This document shows, piece after piece, positions 44,060 to 54,379 of a stretch of 64,000 nucleotides of DNA. The notes under the pieces are model-generated. The model worked only from the letters and a program-made list of their open reading frames with translations. It did not search any database and was not told where the DNA came from. Each line of letters opens with the position of its first letter. The first letter of the stretch is position 1. This DNA is from Noviherbaspirillum soli (lineage in GTDB: Bacteria; Pseudomonadota; Gammaproteobacteria; Burkholderiales; Burkholderiaceae_D): assembly GCF_015352955.1 (NCBI RefSeq), contig NZ_JACYOX010000034.1:1-64000 (forward strand), given 5' to 3'. The translations under genes were made by a program, and so were the position numbers.

Positions 44060-46726
44060 CTATGCCGGCGCTTCGTCGACCATGCGGGGTGCGCGCAGCA
44101 GCGCCGCCACCTGGCTGGCCGGCAGCGCCGGCGCAATCAGGTAGCCCTGCATTTCGTCGCAGTCGAGTTCCCGCAGCAGCGCCCGCTGCGATGGCGACTC
44201 CACGCCTTCGGCCACCACCACCAGCTTCAGCGCATGCGCCATCGTGATCATCGCATTGAAGAAAGCCGCCCCCGCCGGGTCGCCTCCCAGGCGCGAGGTG
44301 AAGCGCGGGTGGATCTTCAGCACCTGCACCGGCAATTGCTGCAACTGGGCCAGCGAGGAAGGGCCGACGCCGAAATCATCGATATGCAGGCGCACGCCCA
44401 TAGCGCCCAGCGCCTCCAGCTGGGCTTTCACGCTGGCACTGTCGGCCAGCGCGGCCACGTCGGTGATCTCGATTTCCAGCCAGCAGGCACTGATCTCATG
44501 GGTCTTGATCGCGGCCGCCAGTTGCTGAACAACGTCGCCCTGGTTGAACTGGCGCGCCGACACATTGACGGCCACCGGCGCCAGCGGCAGATCGCGTCGC
44601 TGCCATTGGGCGATCTGCTGGGCAGCCTTGTTGATCACCATGTCGCCCAGCGCCTGCAGCAGGCCGGCGCTTTCGATCAGCGGAATGAAGTCGCCCGGTG
44701 ACAACAGGCCGCGCTCCGGATGATTCCAGCGCAACAGCGCCTCCAGGCCCACCAGTACGCCGTCCCTGGTGCGCACCCGCGGCTGGAAATACAGCGCGAA
44801 CTCATCATTGGCGATGGCGCTGCCCAGGGCCTGTTCGATATCGATGCGCTGCCGCAATCGGTCATAGAGCTGCGGTTCGAACACATGATGGCCGCCCCTG
44901 CCAAGCGCCTTGGCCGCATACATCGCGATGTCGGCATTGTTGAGCATCTTCTCCGCATCAAGGCCGTCGCCGTCGCGCGGGAAGATGCTGATGCCGACCG
45001 AAGCGCCGATGCTGTGTTGGGAGCCGGCCAGCGCGAACGGCTCGGACAGCACCGCGCAGATGCGCTCGGCGGCATGGTTGGCGTCCTGCTCCGAGGTGAG
45101 GCGCTCCATCATCACCGTGAACTCGTCGCCACCCAGCCGTACCGCCTGATCGCCCGGCCGCAGCACCGACTGCATGCGGCGCGCCACTGCCTTCAGCAGG
45201 TCGTCGCCGACCTGGTGGCCGGCGGTATCGTTGACATGCTTGAAGCGGTCGAGGTCGATGAACAGCAGCGCCAGCATGCCGCCCTGACGGCGCGCCCTGC
45301 CCAGCGCGCCGGCCAGTTCCTCATTGAGCCACTGCCGATTGGGCAAGCCGGTCAGCGCATCCTCCCTGGCCATGCGGATCAACTGCTGCTCGTGCAGCTT
45401 GCTGTCGCTGATGTCACGCAGCGTCACCGCCAGATCCGAGCCGGAGCGCACCAGGCGCCGGTGCGCCCACGCCAGCCGCAGCGAGCCGCCCGGCATGATT
45501 TCCGTCTCGTCCTCGTAGAAGCCTGACGCCAGCGCCGCGACATGGGTCGACAGCACGGCGGCCAGCGTCGCCGGCGAATTGAGCGTGGAGAAACGCTGCC
45601 CCAGCAACTGTCCGCGCGTCATGCCGTAGAAGGAAGCGCCGCGCTCATTGCAGTCCACCACTTCGAAGTCGGTGACGCGCTCTCCCGAGCGCATCGGGCG
45701 CAGCATGTAGAAGCCTTCATTGGCGCCTTCAGTGGCGACCCGGTAAGTGGCGCGCACCGCCTCCATCTGCTGCTTGCGCCAGGCCAGGCGGGCCGCCATG
45801 ATGCTGGCCACCAGCCCGAAGAACAGCAGCGCGACGCTGCCGCCCAATGCATAGTCGCGATACGCCGCGCGCGTGGCATGGTAGCCCGCCAGCGCTTCAT
45901 TTTCCGAAATGCCGACCATCGCCATGAAGGGATAACCCTGCAGCTTGCGCCAGCCAACGTAGCGCGCCTGGCCATCGGCGAAGGCAGGCCGGCCTTCCAT
46001 GCGCATTGCGCCCTCGGTGCTGCTGAAGATGGTGCTGTGATGCAGAACCGGCGAAGCCGAAGTATGGATCGTATCGCCCAGGCGCGCGGTGCGCACCGCA
46101 CCTTCCAGGTCGACCATGGCCAGAAGGCCGTCGTTGCCCAGGCTGACATCGTCATAGAACTCGGAAAAATAACCGGAGCCGATCGATACCGCGACCACGC
46201 CGGCGAAGCTGCCGTCCGGCGCATTGAGCCGGCGCGTGAACGGCAGGATGGAGGTGCCGGTCGCCGGCCAGATCAGCGGCATGCCCACGCGCGCGGCGAG
46301 GGAATCATTGTTGCGGTGGTAGACGAAGTATTCGCGCGTGGCGCCCGACGGCCGGGCATTCAGGTTCACCGTGGAAGTGACCGGCATGCCGTCCTTGTCC
46401 AGGATGGTGACGGTGATGAGCTGCGGCGCGATCAGCAAGCCCTGCCGGCGGAAGTCCTTCAGGTCGAGCGCGCCGCCGGTGCGGTTCCAGTCGTACTGCA
46501 CCTGCATCGCGATCTGGTCCATCTGCTCGACGGTGCGGGTGAGGTACTGCGCGTAGGCGCCGGACAGGGAAGCCACGCTCTTCAAGGCATTGTCCTGCGC
46601 CAGCTGGCGGTCAGTATGGAGCCTGACCAGCGTCGCACCCCACAACATACTGCCCAGCAGCAGACACAGTGCTGGCCATATCAGCACCGACAGAAGATTG
46701 CCTTTCAAGAACTGCAGTTTTTGCAT
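44060..46726 (-). CDS. Membrane-bound diguanylate cyclase/phosphodiesterase (sensor-PAS-GGDEF-EAL)
   Basis: The 888-residue product is counted from the ATG at 46726. A membrane segment (about 10-33), a large periplasmic dCache-like sensor (about 35-300) and a second membrane segment (about 303-325) come first. A PAS domain follows, then GGDEF with an intact RLGGDEFTV, and EAL with EALLRW. In the EAL domain some catalytic blocks deviate: DDFGVG (usually DDFGTG), EITD (usually E-I/L-T-E) and KIHPRF (usually KIDRSF). Cyclase activity is likely; phosphodiesterase activity is uncertain. It would control motility or biofilm through cyclic di-GMP. Confidence 0.92.
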   Translation of the reverse strand: MQKLQFLKGNLLSVLIWPALCLLLGSMLWGATLVRLHTDRQLAQDNALKSVASLSGAYAQYLTRTVEQMDQIAMQVQYDWNRTGGALDLKDFRRQGLLIAPQLITVTILDKDGMPVTSTVNLNARPSGATREYFVYHRNNDSLAARVGMPLIWPATGTSILPFTRRLNAPDGSFAGVVAVSIGSGYFSEFYDDVSLGNDGLLAMVDLEGAVRTARLGDTIHTSASPVLHHSTIFSSTEGAMRMEGRPAFADGQARYVGWRKLQGYPFMAMVGISENEALAGYHATRAAYRDYALGGSVALLFFGLVASIMAARLAWRKQQMEAVRATYRVATEGANEGFYMLRPMRSGERVTDFEVVDCNERGASFYGMTRGQLLGQRFSTLNSPATLAAVLSTHVAALASGFYEDETEIMPGGSLRLAWAHRRLVRSGSDLAVTLRDISDSKLHEQQLIRMAREDALTGLPNRQWLNEELAGALGRARRQGGMLALLFIDLDRFKHVNDTAGHQVGDDLLKAVARRMQSVLRPGDQAVRLGGDEFTVMMERLTSEQDANHAAERICAVLSEPFALAGSQHSIGASVGISIFPRDGDGLDAEKMLNNADIAMYAAKALGRGGHHVFEPQLYDRLRQRIDIEQALGSAIANDEFALYFQPRVRTRDGVLVGLEALLRWNHPERGLLSPGDFIPLIESAGLLQALGDMVINKAAQQIAQWQRRDLPLAPVAVNVSARQFNQGDVVQQLAAAIKTHEISACWLEIEITDVAALADSASVKAQLEALGAMGVRLHIDDFGVGPSSLAQLQQLPVQVLKIHPRFTSRLGGDPAGAAFFNAMITMAHALKLVVVAEGVESPSQRALLRELDCDEMQGYLIAPALPASQVAALLRAPRMVDEAPA

Positions 46727-46922
46727 GCCTGGACGCTTGCGATGGATGATCAGGCTCCCGCGGGCAGACGCCATGCGGGCAAAGCCGGCAACGCGCAGGT
46801 TCGCTGGCCAGAAGCCCGGGTCGCAGAAACAGTCGCGCAAGTTTCATGCGGCCGAAATTACCTTCTCGTCCGCACAAGTTCCAGATGGTAACACGCACTG
46901 AAGTGAAATTGTCCTCAGGAAA

Positions 46923-46953
46923 CACGAAAGGCCGCAGTCAGCGGCCTTTCGTG
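46923..46953 (-). terminator. Terminator hairpin downstream of aceA
   Basis: A perfect 13-bp stem CACGAAAGGCCGC / GCGGCCTTTCGTG with a 5-base loop starts 30 bp after the aceA stop. The following minus-strand bases begin TTTCC, a weak U tract. Confidence 0.8.
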
Positions 46954-46983
46954 GTCAAACGATTACGAACTTTTCAGGGTGAA

Positions 46984-48285
<1,302 letters not shown>

Positions 48286-48360
48286 GGTGATTTCTCCTGT
48301 GTTGATGTAAGTGATTCGGATCGGTGCGGAAGCGCCTGAAAACGTTCCGGCATGGGATAA

Positions 48361-48389
48361 ATAGTAGGCTTTATTTTGCAGGGCAACAA
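48361..48389 (-). promoter_or_regulatory. Promoter of aceA
   Basis: TTGTTG, 17 bases, TACTAT on the minus strand resembles a sigma-70 promoter. It lies about 76 bp upstream of the aceA start in an A/T-rich region. Confidence 0.6.
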
Positions 48390-48390
48390 G

Positions 48391-48404
48391 GTCTTATATA
48401 AGAC
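48391..48404. promoter_or_regulatory. Palindromic operator next to the aceA promoter
   Basis: GTCTTATATAAGAC is a perfect 14-bp palindrome directly upstream of the -35 hexamer. Such sites are typical of dimeric regulators, for example GntR-type repressors of central carbon genes. The protein that binds is not known from this window. Confidence 0.6.
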
Positions 48405-48759
48405 ATATGACATAAAATTTATTCTTTTAAATCAGCATCTTAATTATCATATTTTGCGATACGAAATTAAATTCCTTTTCGTGAAATCGAAATCTGGTGC
48501 TATGCACAGGATGTTTTTCATAATGTGGAAGATGGGTTTCGGTACGTGAAATCGTTTCTCCTTTCAGAGATGTTGCTTCATTGTCCGCAAGCCCCGTCCC
48601 TCGCGCCGGATTGCCGGACTGCGGGAGCCGTGCAGGAAATCTCACCGGATTCCAATTTGGCTGGAACGATGACGTGCTAACCGGTAACAGATTTGCTGTT
48701 CATTGCCCGTAATCCTACCGATCGAATTGGCAGAAGAAGCAACGCTGAAAGGACATCTC
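48405..48759. other. A/T-rich intergenic region without a gene
   Basis: About 350 bp lie between the aceA control region and the first paralogue. It has no frame with a good start and no repeat. A possible TTG start at 48703 for the next gene was rejected in favour of the ATG at 48760. Confidence 0.5.
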
Positions 48760-49737
48760 ATGAGAACGGCAGAAAAGCTGTATTTCAAGTCCGTACCGTC
48801 TATCGCCGCGGCGCCGGAGAATGCATCGTCTGGCGATATGCCTGCGCTTACCCTACCCGAAGACATCAGTTCTTTTGTCGATAACGCGACCAGGCCCATC
48901 CGCACTAGACAATCCCGATGCCGGCCCGACATGATCTGCTTGTACCAGGTAGGCAGATTTGAATACCTGCTGGAAAAGCTGGGCTTTTTTTTATACGACA
49001 TACAGCAACGGAGGCGGGATGCGCACATTGCTGTTGAGACCTTCGTCCGTCCGCTGCTCGATGAAGGAAACCCGAGCCGGAACGCAGCGCAAATAAGCAA
49101 ATTGCACGAACGCGTTAAACAAAAAAAATTCACTGCTTCAGCACGGTCTCAACGATCGACCATGCACGCGTCGGCCAGGACACGACAACCACAATCTGCG
49201 CCCGAATTTGCCAAAACGCGTACTGTCGGAGGTGCAGTTCTCGTCCCGGACGGCGTGTCCATCCTATGGGCGAAGTCATCGGACGTGATCGCAGAAGCCA
49301 AGATTGTCCGCACATTGGGAACAGGCAGCGACAAGCATGACAAACTTGTCCGGTCCGTCGAGACAGAGCAACTTGGGCTTTTGCAAAACCCTCCCGGGGA
49401 CGGCGAGATTAACCTTGTTGACTACTATGAAAAGTGCCTTGGCCAAGTTCAAAATTCCACCGTCGTTCTGGAGCTTGTCGCCGATGAAAAAAGACATTGG
49501 GATGCGGCTTATTCAGCGGCCATCAATATCAGAAGAAAATCGCAATCGAAAAAATCAATCATGCTGCTCCCCCCGCTTGAGAGTTTCGAGCAGGCTCTGC
49601 ATAAGGGAGGGAAACAGGGATTGAGCCCACTCAATCGTCTCCAATTCATCCTGGATGGCCTAAACCAGCAAGGCTCGAATAAGCCGCTGAAGACCAGAGA
49701 CCAATATGTACGAAGTCTGGATGAAGATCTTGCGTAG
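48760..49737 (+). CDS. Protein of unknown function, paralogue A
   Basis: The 325-residue product is counted from the ATG at 48760 (AAGGA seven bases before). I do not recognise the family. It is soluble, without signal peptide or membrane segment; the first 45 residues are rich in Ala, Ser and Pro. It shares a pattern with the product of 49996-51222: D-Y-Y-x3-L, then V-L-E-L-V-x-D (residues near 230), then HWDAAYSAA and IMLLPPLESF. An earlier shared block contains FVRPLLDEGN (RPYLDA in the neighbour), and VLVPDGVSI matches TTVPKGLSI. Base composition is visibly richer in A/T than the flanks. Horizontal acquisition and an effector-like role are possible but unproven. Confidence 0.72.
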   Translation: MRTAEKLYFKSVPSIAAAPENASSGDMPALTLPEDISSFVDNATRPIRTRQSRCRPDMICLYQVGRFEYLLEKLGFFLYDIQQRRRDAHIAVETFVRPLLDEGNPSRNAAQISKLHERVKQKKFTASARSQRSTMHASARTRQPQSAPEFAKTRTVGGAVLVPDGVSILWAKSSDVIAEAKIVRTLGTGSDKHDKLVRSVETEQLGLLQNPPGDGEINLVDYYEKCLGQVQNSTVVLELVADEKRHWDAAYSAAINIRRKSQSKKSIMLLPPLESFEQALHKGGKQGLSPLNRLQFILDGLNQQGSNKPLKTRDQYVRSLDEDLA

Positions 49738-49923
49738 CTTGCCTCCAAATAGCGAAATAGCGTTAACCGCCGCTGGCCCATTTGGAACGTCAAAGGCGAG
49801 GAATTGCGCGATGACTGACGCTCACGATTTACCGAGCGTAAAAGCTGCCTGGCGCTGCCTGGTCATACGCGCGCAGGCCGATCTAATATGCTGCGCGAAC
49901 GATTTTCCTCGGAGCAGTTACCA

Positions 49924-49958
49924 AGCGCGTTCATTGCAGGGCCGCCAATGAACGCGCT
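49924..49958. repeat. Perfect 13-bp inverted repeat between the paralogues
   Basis: AGCGCGTTCATTG and CAATGAACGCGCT flank a 9-base loop, 38 bp upstream of paralogue B. No T-run follows in either direction, so it is not a classic terminator. The rest of the gap (49738-49995) shows no gene. Confidence 0.75.
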
Positions 49959-49995
49959 GCTTCCAACCAATTCTGAGCATTGAGACCTGAACTTC

Positions 49996-51222
<1,227 letters not shown>

Positions 51223-51299
51223 TAGGATTACATTGGGCTCGATAAGGGCTAGGACACCGCTCCCAGGCCGCCGCGCCAGATAGCGTGTACTGCCAGGAG

Positions 51300-52079
51300 T
51301 CAACGACTCCCCGACCCAATCTCCACCTCCCGCTGCACATCCGGCAGATTCGACATGATCATCAGCTGCACCCGCCGGTTGCGCAACCGGCCTTCCGGCG
51401 TGTCGTTGGATTCCACTGGCCGGTTCGCGCCGTGGCCAATCGCCGTGAGGCGGACCGGCGCCACGCCGTTGTCGATGAACAGCCGCACCACGCTGGAGGC
51501 GCGCACCGAGGACAGTTCCCAGTTGGAGGGATAAAGCGCATTGCGGATCGGCACATTGTCGGTGTGGCCTTCCACCTGGATCGCATGCAGGTCGTCCTTC
51601 AGCACCTGCGCCACCGCCGCCAGCGCTTCGGTCGACGGCGCTGACAGCTTCGCGTCGCCCGGCGCAAACAGCACGCTGGCATTGATCTCCACCGTGATAC
51701 CGCGCGCGCCCTGGGTGACTTTCACCTTGCCCTGGCTGGCCAGGGGCGCCAATGCGGTCAGCAGGTCGCGCGCGATCGTGGTCAGCTGCTCCTTCTCGCG
51801 CCGGATCGCATTGTCGTTCAGGCGGCTGCGGTAGATGGACTGGCGCGGCAGCAGCGGCAGTTCCGGGGCCAGCCTGTCACGCACCGGCGGCGCGGCGGCC
51901 GGCAGGCGGCCGAAGGCGGTGGTCAAGGCGTTGGATGCCACCTTCACCTTGCCGTCGTTGATGGAGGACACCGCATACATCACCACGAAGAAGGCAAACA
52001 GCAGGGTGATGAAGTCGGCATAGGACACCAGCCAGCGTTCCTGGCTTTCCGGCTCTTCCTCGTAGCGTTTGCGCGCCAT
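51300..52079 (-). CDS. motD: Flagellar stator protein MotD (MotB family)
   Basis: The 259-residue stator subunit starts MARKRYEEEPESQERWLVSY. The single membrane segment contains the proton-carrying Asp in SYADFITLLFAFFVVMYAVS. A periplasmic linker is followed by an OmpA-like peptidoglycan-binding domain (about 150-250) with VEGHTDNVPI and LSSVRASSVVRLFIDNGV. It pairs with MotC, encoded 7 bp upstream, as a second stator set besides MotAB. Confidence 0.92.
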   Translation of the reverse strand: MARKRYEEEPESQERWLVSYADFITLLFAFFVVMYAVSSINDGKVKVASNALTTAFGRLPAAAPPVRDRLAPELPLLPRQSIYRSRLNDNAIRREKEQLTTIARDLLTALAPLASQGKVKVTQGARGITVEINASVLFAPGDAKLSAPSTEALAAVAQVLKDDLHAIQVEGHTDNVPIRNALYPSNWELSSVRASSVVRLFIDNGVAPVRLTAIGHGANRPVESNDTPEGRLRNRRVQLMIMSNLPDVQREVEIGSGSR

Positions 52080-52086
52080 GGCCGGC

Positions 52087-52827
52087 TCAGGCGGCCCAGG
52101 CCGCCATGCGGTCCTCGATCAGGCGCGGGTTCTCGCCGGCGGCGAGTCCCGCCATCACCTCCACCAGCATTTCGCGCCACCCCACTTCATTCTGCACCTG
52201 CGCCTTGAGCTTGCCGGCGATCGGCAGGAACAGCAGGTTGGCCAGGCCCACGCCATACACGGTGGCGACGAAGGCGACCGCGATGCCGGCGCCGAGCTTG
52301 CTCGGGTCGCCGAGGTTTTCCATCACCTGGATCAGGCCCAGCACCGCGCCCAGGATGCCCACCGTGGGCGCATAGCCGCCGGCCGATTCCCACACCTTGA
52401 CCACGGCGCGCTCGCGCCGCTCGTAGATATTGATGTCCTGCTCCAGCACCAGCCGCAGCCGGTCGCCGTCGACGCCGTCGACAATCATGCGCAAGCCCTT
52501 CCTGATGAAGGGATCGGTCTCGCGCTCGCAATGACGCTCCAGGCTCAGCAGGCCTTCCCGGCGCGCGCTGTTGCTCCAGAAGACGAAGGAACGCGACAGC
52601 CGGGCATGGTCGTCGCGCCGGGGCAGGAAGGCATGGCGCGCCATGCGCATGGCGGCGATGAAGTTGCGCAGGCCCGACTGCATCAGCACCGCGCCCAGCG
52701 TGCCCACCACCACGATCAGGAACGCCGCCGGCTGCAGCAGCGAGCGGGCCTGGCCGCCCTCGAGCATCTGGCCGGCGGCGATGCCGCCCACGGCCAGCAG
52801 CAGGCCGGCTAGGCTACCCCAGTCCAT
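52087..52827 (-). CDS. motC: Flagellar stator protein MotC (MotA family)
   Basis: The 246-residue product from the ATG at 52827 has four membrane segments. It begins MDWGSLAGLLLAVGGIAAGQ and has the MotA-type cytoplasmic loop with charged residues (DPFIRKGLRMIVDGVDGDRL). AGGYAPTVGILGAVLGLIQV, the conserved segment that faces the MotB-type channel, follows. The start overlaps the end of fliA by 19 bp, so the gene is translated from the same transcript. Confidence 0.92.
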   Translation of the reverse strand: MDWGSLAGLLLAVGGIAAGQMLEGGQARSLLQPAAFLIVVVGTLGAVLMQSGLRNFIAAMRMARHAFLPRRDDHARLSRSFVFWSNSARREGLLSLERHCERETDPFIRKGLRMIVDGVDGDRLRLVLEQDINIYERRERAVVKVWESAGGYAPTVGILGAVLGLIQVMENLGDPSKLGAGIAVAFVATVYGVGLANLLFLPIAGKLKAQVQNEVGWREMLVEVMAGLAAGENPRLIEDRMAAWAA

Positions 52828-53549
52828 GCCTGTTCCCGGAGTCTGGCGCGCATGCGCGCGACGGCCTGGCTGTGCAGCTGGCAGACCCGCGATTCGGACA
52901 CGCCCATGATGGCGCCGATTTCCTTCAGGTTCATCTCCTGCTCGTAGTACAGGCTCATCAGGATCTTCTCGCGCTCGGGCAATGCCTCGATGGCCTCGAT
53001 GACGGCGCTGCGAAAACCGGTGTTCATCAGCGCCTGCAGCGGGTCGGCCGCACTGTCGGTGCAATAACGGTCCAGGAAGTGTTCGCCAGCCTCGCCATCC
53101 TGGAAGTCCTCGTAGTACACCAGCTGATGGCCGCCGGCGTCGGCCAGCATGTCCTGGTACTCCGCCAGCGACATCTTGAGCCGCCCCGCCACTTCGCTCT
53201 CGGTGGGCGCTCGGCCGAGCTTCTGCTGCATCTCGGTCATCGCGACCTCGATCTTGCGCATGTTCTGGCGCATGTTGCGCGGCATCCAGTCGCTGCTGCG
53301 GAGTTCATCGAGCATCGCGCCGCGGATGCGCTGCACCGCATAGGTCTCGAACTGCGCGCCATGGGTTTCCTCATAGCGGCCGATCGCATCCAGGAGGCCA
53401 ATCATGCCGGCCTGGATCAGGTCGTCGACCTCGACGCTGGGCGGCAGCTTGGCGCGCATCAGGTGCGCCAGCTTCTTCACCAGCGGCGCATGCTGCGTCA
53501 GCAAGTGGTTGCGGTCGGATTTTCCTTGTACGGTGTACATGTGCTTCAA
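52809..53549 (-). CDS. fliA: Flagellar sigma factor FliA (sigma-28)
   Basis: The 246-residue sigma-28 recognises promoters such as those before flgM and flgK. Region 2 has PSVEVDDLIQAGMIGLLDAI and QFETYAVQRIRGAMLDELRS. Region 3 is TEMQQKLGRAPTESEVAGRL, and region 4 is LPEREKILMSLYYEQEMNLK with VSESRVCQLHSQAVARMRAR. It overlaps flhG by 4 bp (ATGA) upstream and motC downstream. Confidence 0.96.
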   Translation of the reverse strand: MKHMYTVQGKSDRNHLLTQHAPLVKKLAHLMRAKLPPSVEVDDLIQAGMIGLLDAIGRYEETHGAQFETYAVQRIRGAMLDELRSSDWMPRNMRQNMRKIEVAMTEMQQKLGRAPTESEVAGRLKMSLAEYQDMLADAGGHQLVYYEDFQDGEAGEHFLDRYCTDSAADPLQALMNTGFRSAVIEAIEALPEREKILMSLYYEQEMNLKEIGAIMGVSESRVCQLHSQAVARMRARLREQAWTGVA

Positions 53550-54379
53550 GCCCCGATGGTGGCGCCGCAGGGCAGCGCGCTGCGCCGGCCGCCCGCCTGC
53601 ATCGCGCAGCGGGAAAAGCGGCCAGCCAGGTCGCGGAACGCCACGGAGGCGCCCGCCAGTGGAAATGCGTCGATCACGGTGCGGCCCAGGCGGGTGGCCC
53701 GCACCAGGTGCTCGTCATGCGGAACCGACCCGATGGATTGCAGCTCCAGCGCCAGGTAACGGCGGGCGGCCGCTGCGATATTCCTGTAGATCATGCCGGC
53801 GCGCACGATGCCGGCGCCCGTTACCAGCACGCTGACCGGGCGGCGTCCATAACGCTCGGACACCCGCTTGATCAGCGCGTACGCGGCGGTAATCGATTCC
53901 GGGCTGTCTTCCACCTGCACCACGATGTCGCCCTCGCCCATTGCGTCCAGCGGCAGCGCGTTGCCGGCATCGAGCTCGGCATCGACCAGCACGATGTCGT
54001 TGTCCAGGGAAAGCCTGGCAAACAGCGCCGACAGATGCTCGCGCTCGAAGGCACTGGTGCTGCCGCGCGCCATCACGGCGATACCGAAGCCCTGCGGCAT
54101 AGGCAGCACCACGTCGGCCAGCCGCGCTTGTGCGCGCGCCGCCTGCAGCAGGGTGCCGCCGTGCATGCGGTCCAGCCCCGCACCCACGCCGCGCGCGGTG
54201 GCGCAGGCGTCGAGCAGCAGCACGCCGCTGCCGGCGCGGGCCAGCGAGGCGCCCAGGTTAAGCAGCGTGGCGCTCTTTTCATGGTCGGGCGTGGCAGACA
54301 GAAAGGTCAGCACCCGCGGCGCCGGCTTGGCGATCATGCGGCGCAGGCCTTCGGCCTGGTCGATGCGGATGCTAGCCAA
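53546..54379 (-). CDS. flhG: FlhG/FleN-type flagellar number regulator with degenerate nucleotide site
   Basis: The 277-residue protein starts from TTG at 54379, overlapping the flhF stop by 8 bp; GAGGTGG lies just before. It begins ASIRIDQAEGLRRMI, the FlhG activation helix that stimulates FlhF GTPase. The MinD-like body follows, but the Walker A position reads SATPDHEKSATLLNLG instead of K-GG-x-GKT, and the usual Asp-Ala-Asp-x-G segment reads LLLDACATARG. Nucleotide binding is therefore doubtful. Position between flhF and fliA and the DQAEGLRRM helix support the name. Confidence 0.85.
   Translation of the reverse strand: MASIRIDQAEGLRRMIAKPAPRVLTFLSATPDHEKSATLLNLGASLARAGSGVLLLDACATARGVGAGLDRMHGGTLLQAARAQARLADVVLPMPQGFGIAVMARGSTSAFEREHLSALFARLSLDNDIVLVDAELDAGNALPLDAMGEGDIVVQVEDSPESITAAYALIKRVSERYGRRPVSVLVTGAGIVRAGMIYRNIAAAARRYLALELQSIGSVPHDEHLVRATRLGRTVIDAFPLAGASVAFRDLAGRFSRCAMQAGGRRSALPCGATIGA

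Noticed and set aside
48703-48759. Earlier TTG start for paralogue A
   Set aside because: It has no ribosome site, whereas the ATG at 48760 has AAGGA at proper spacing.
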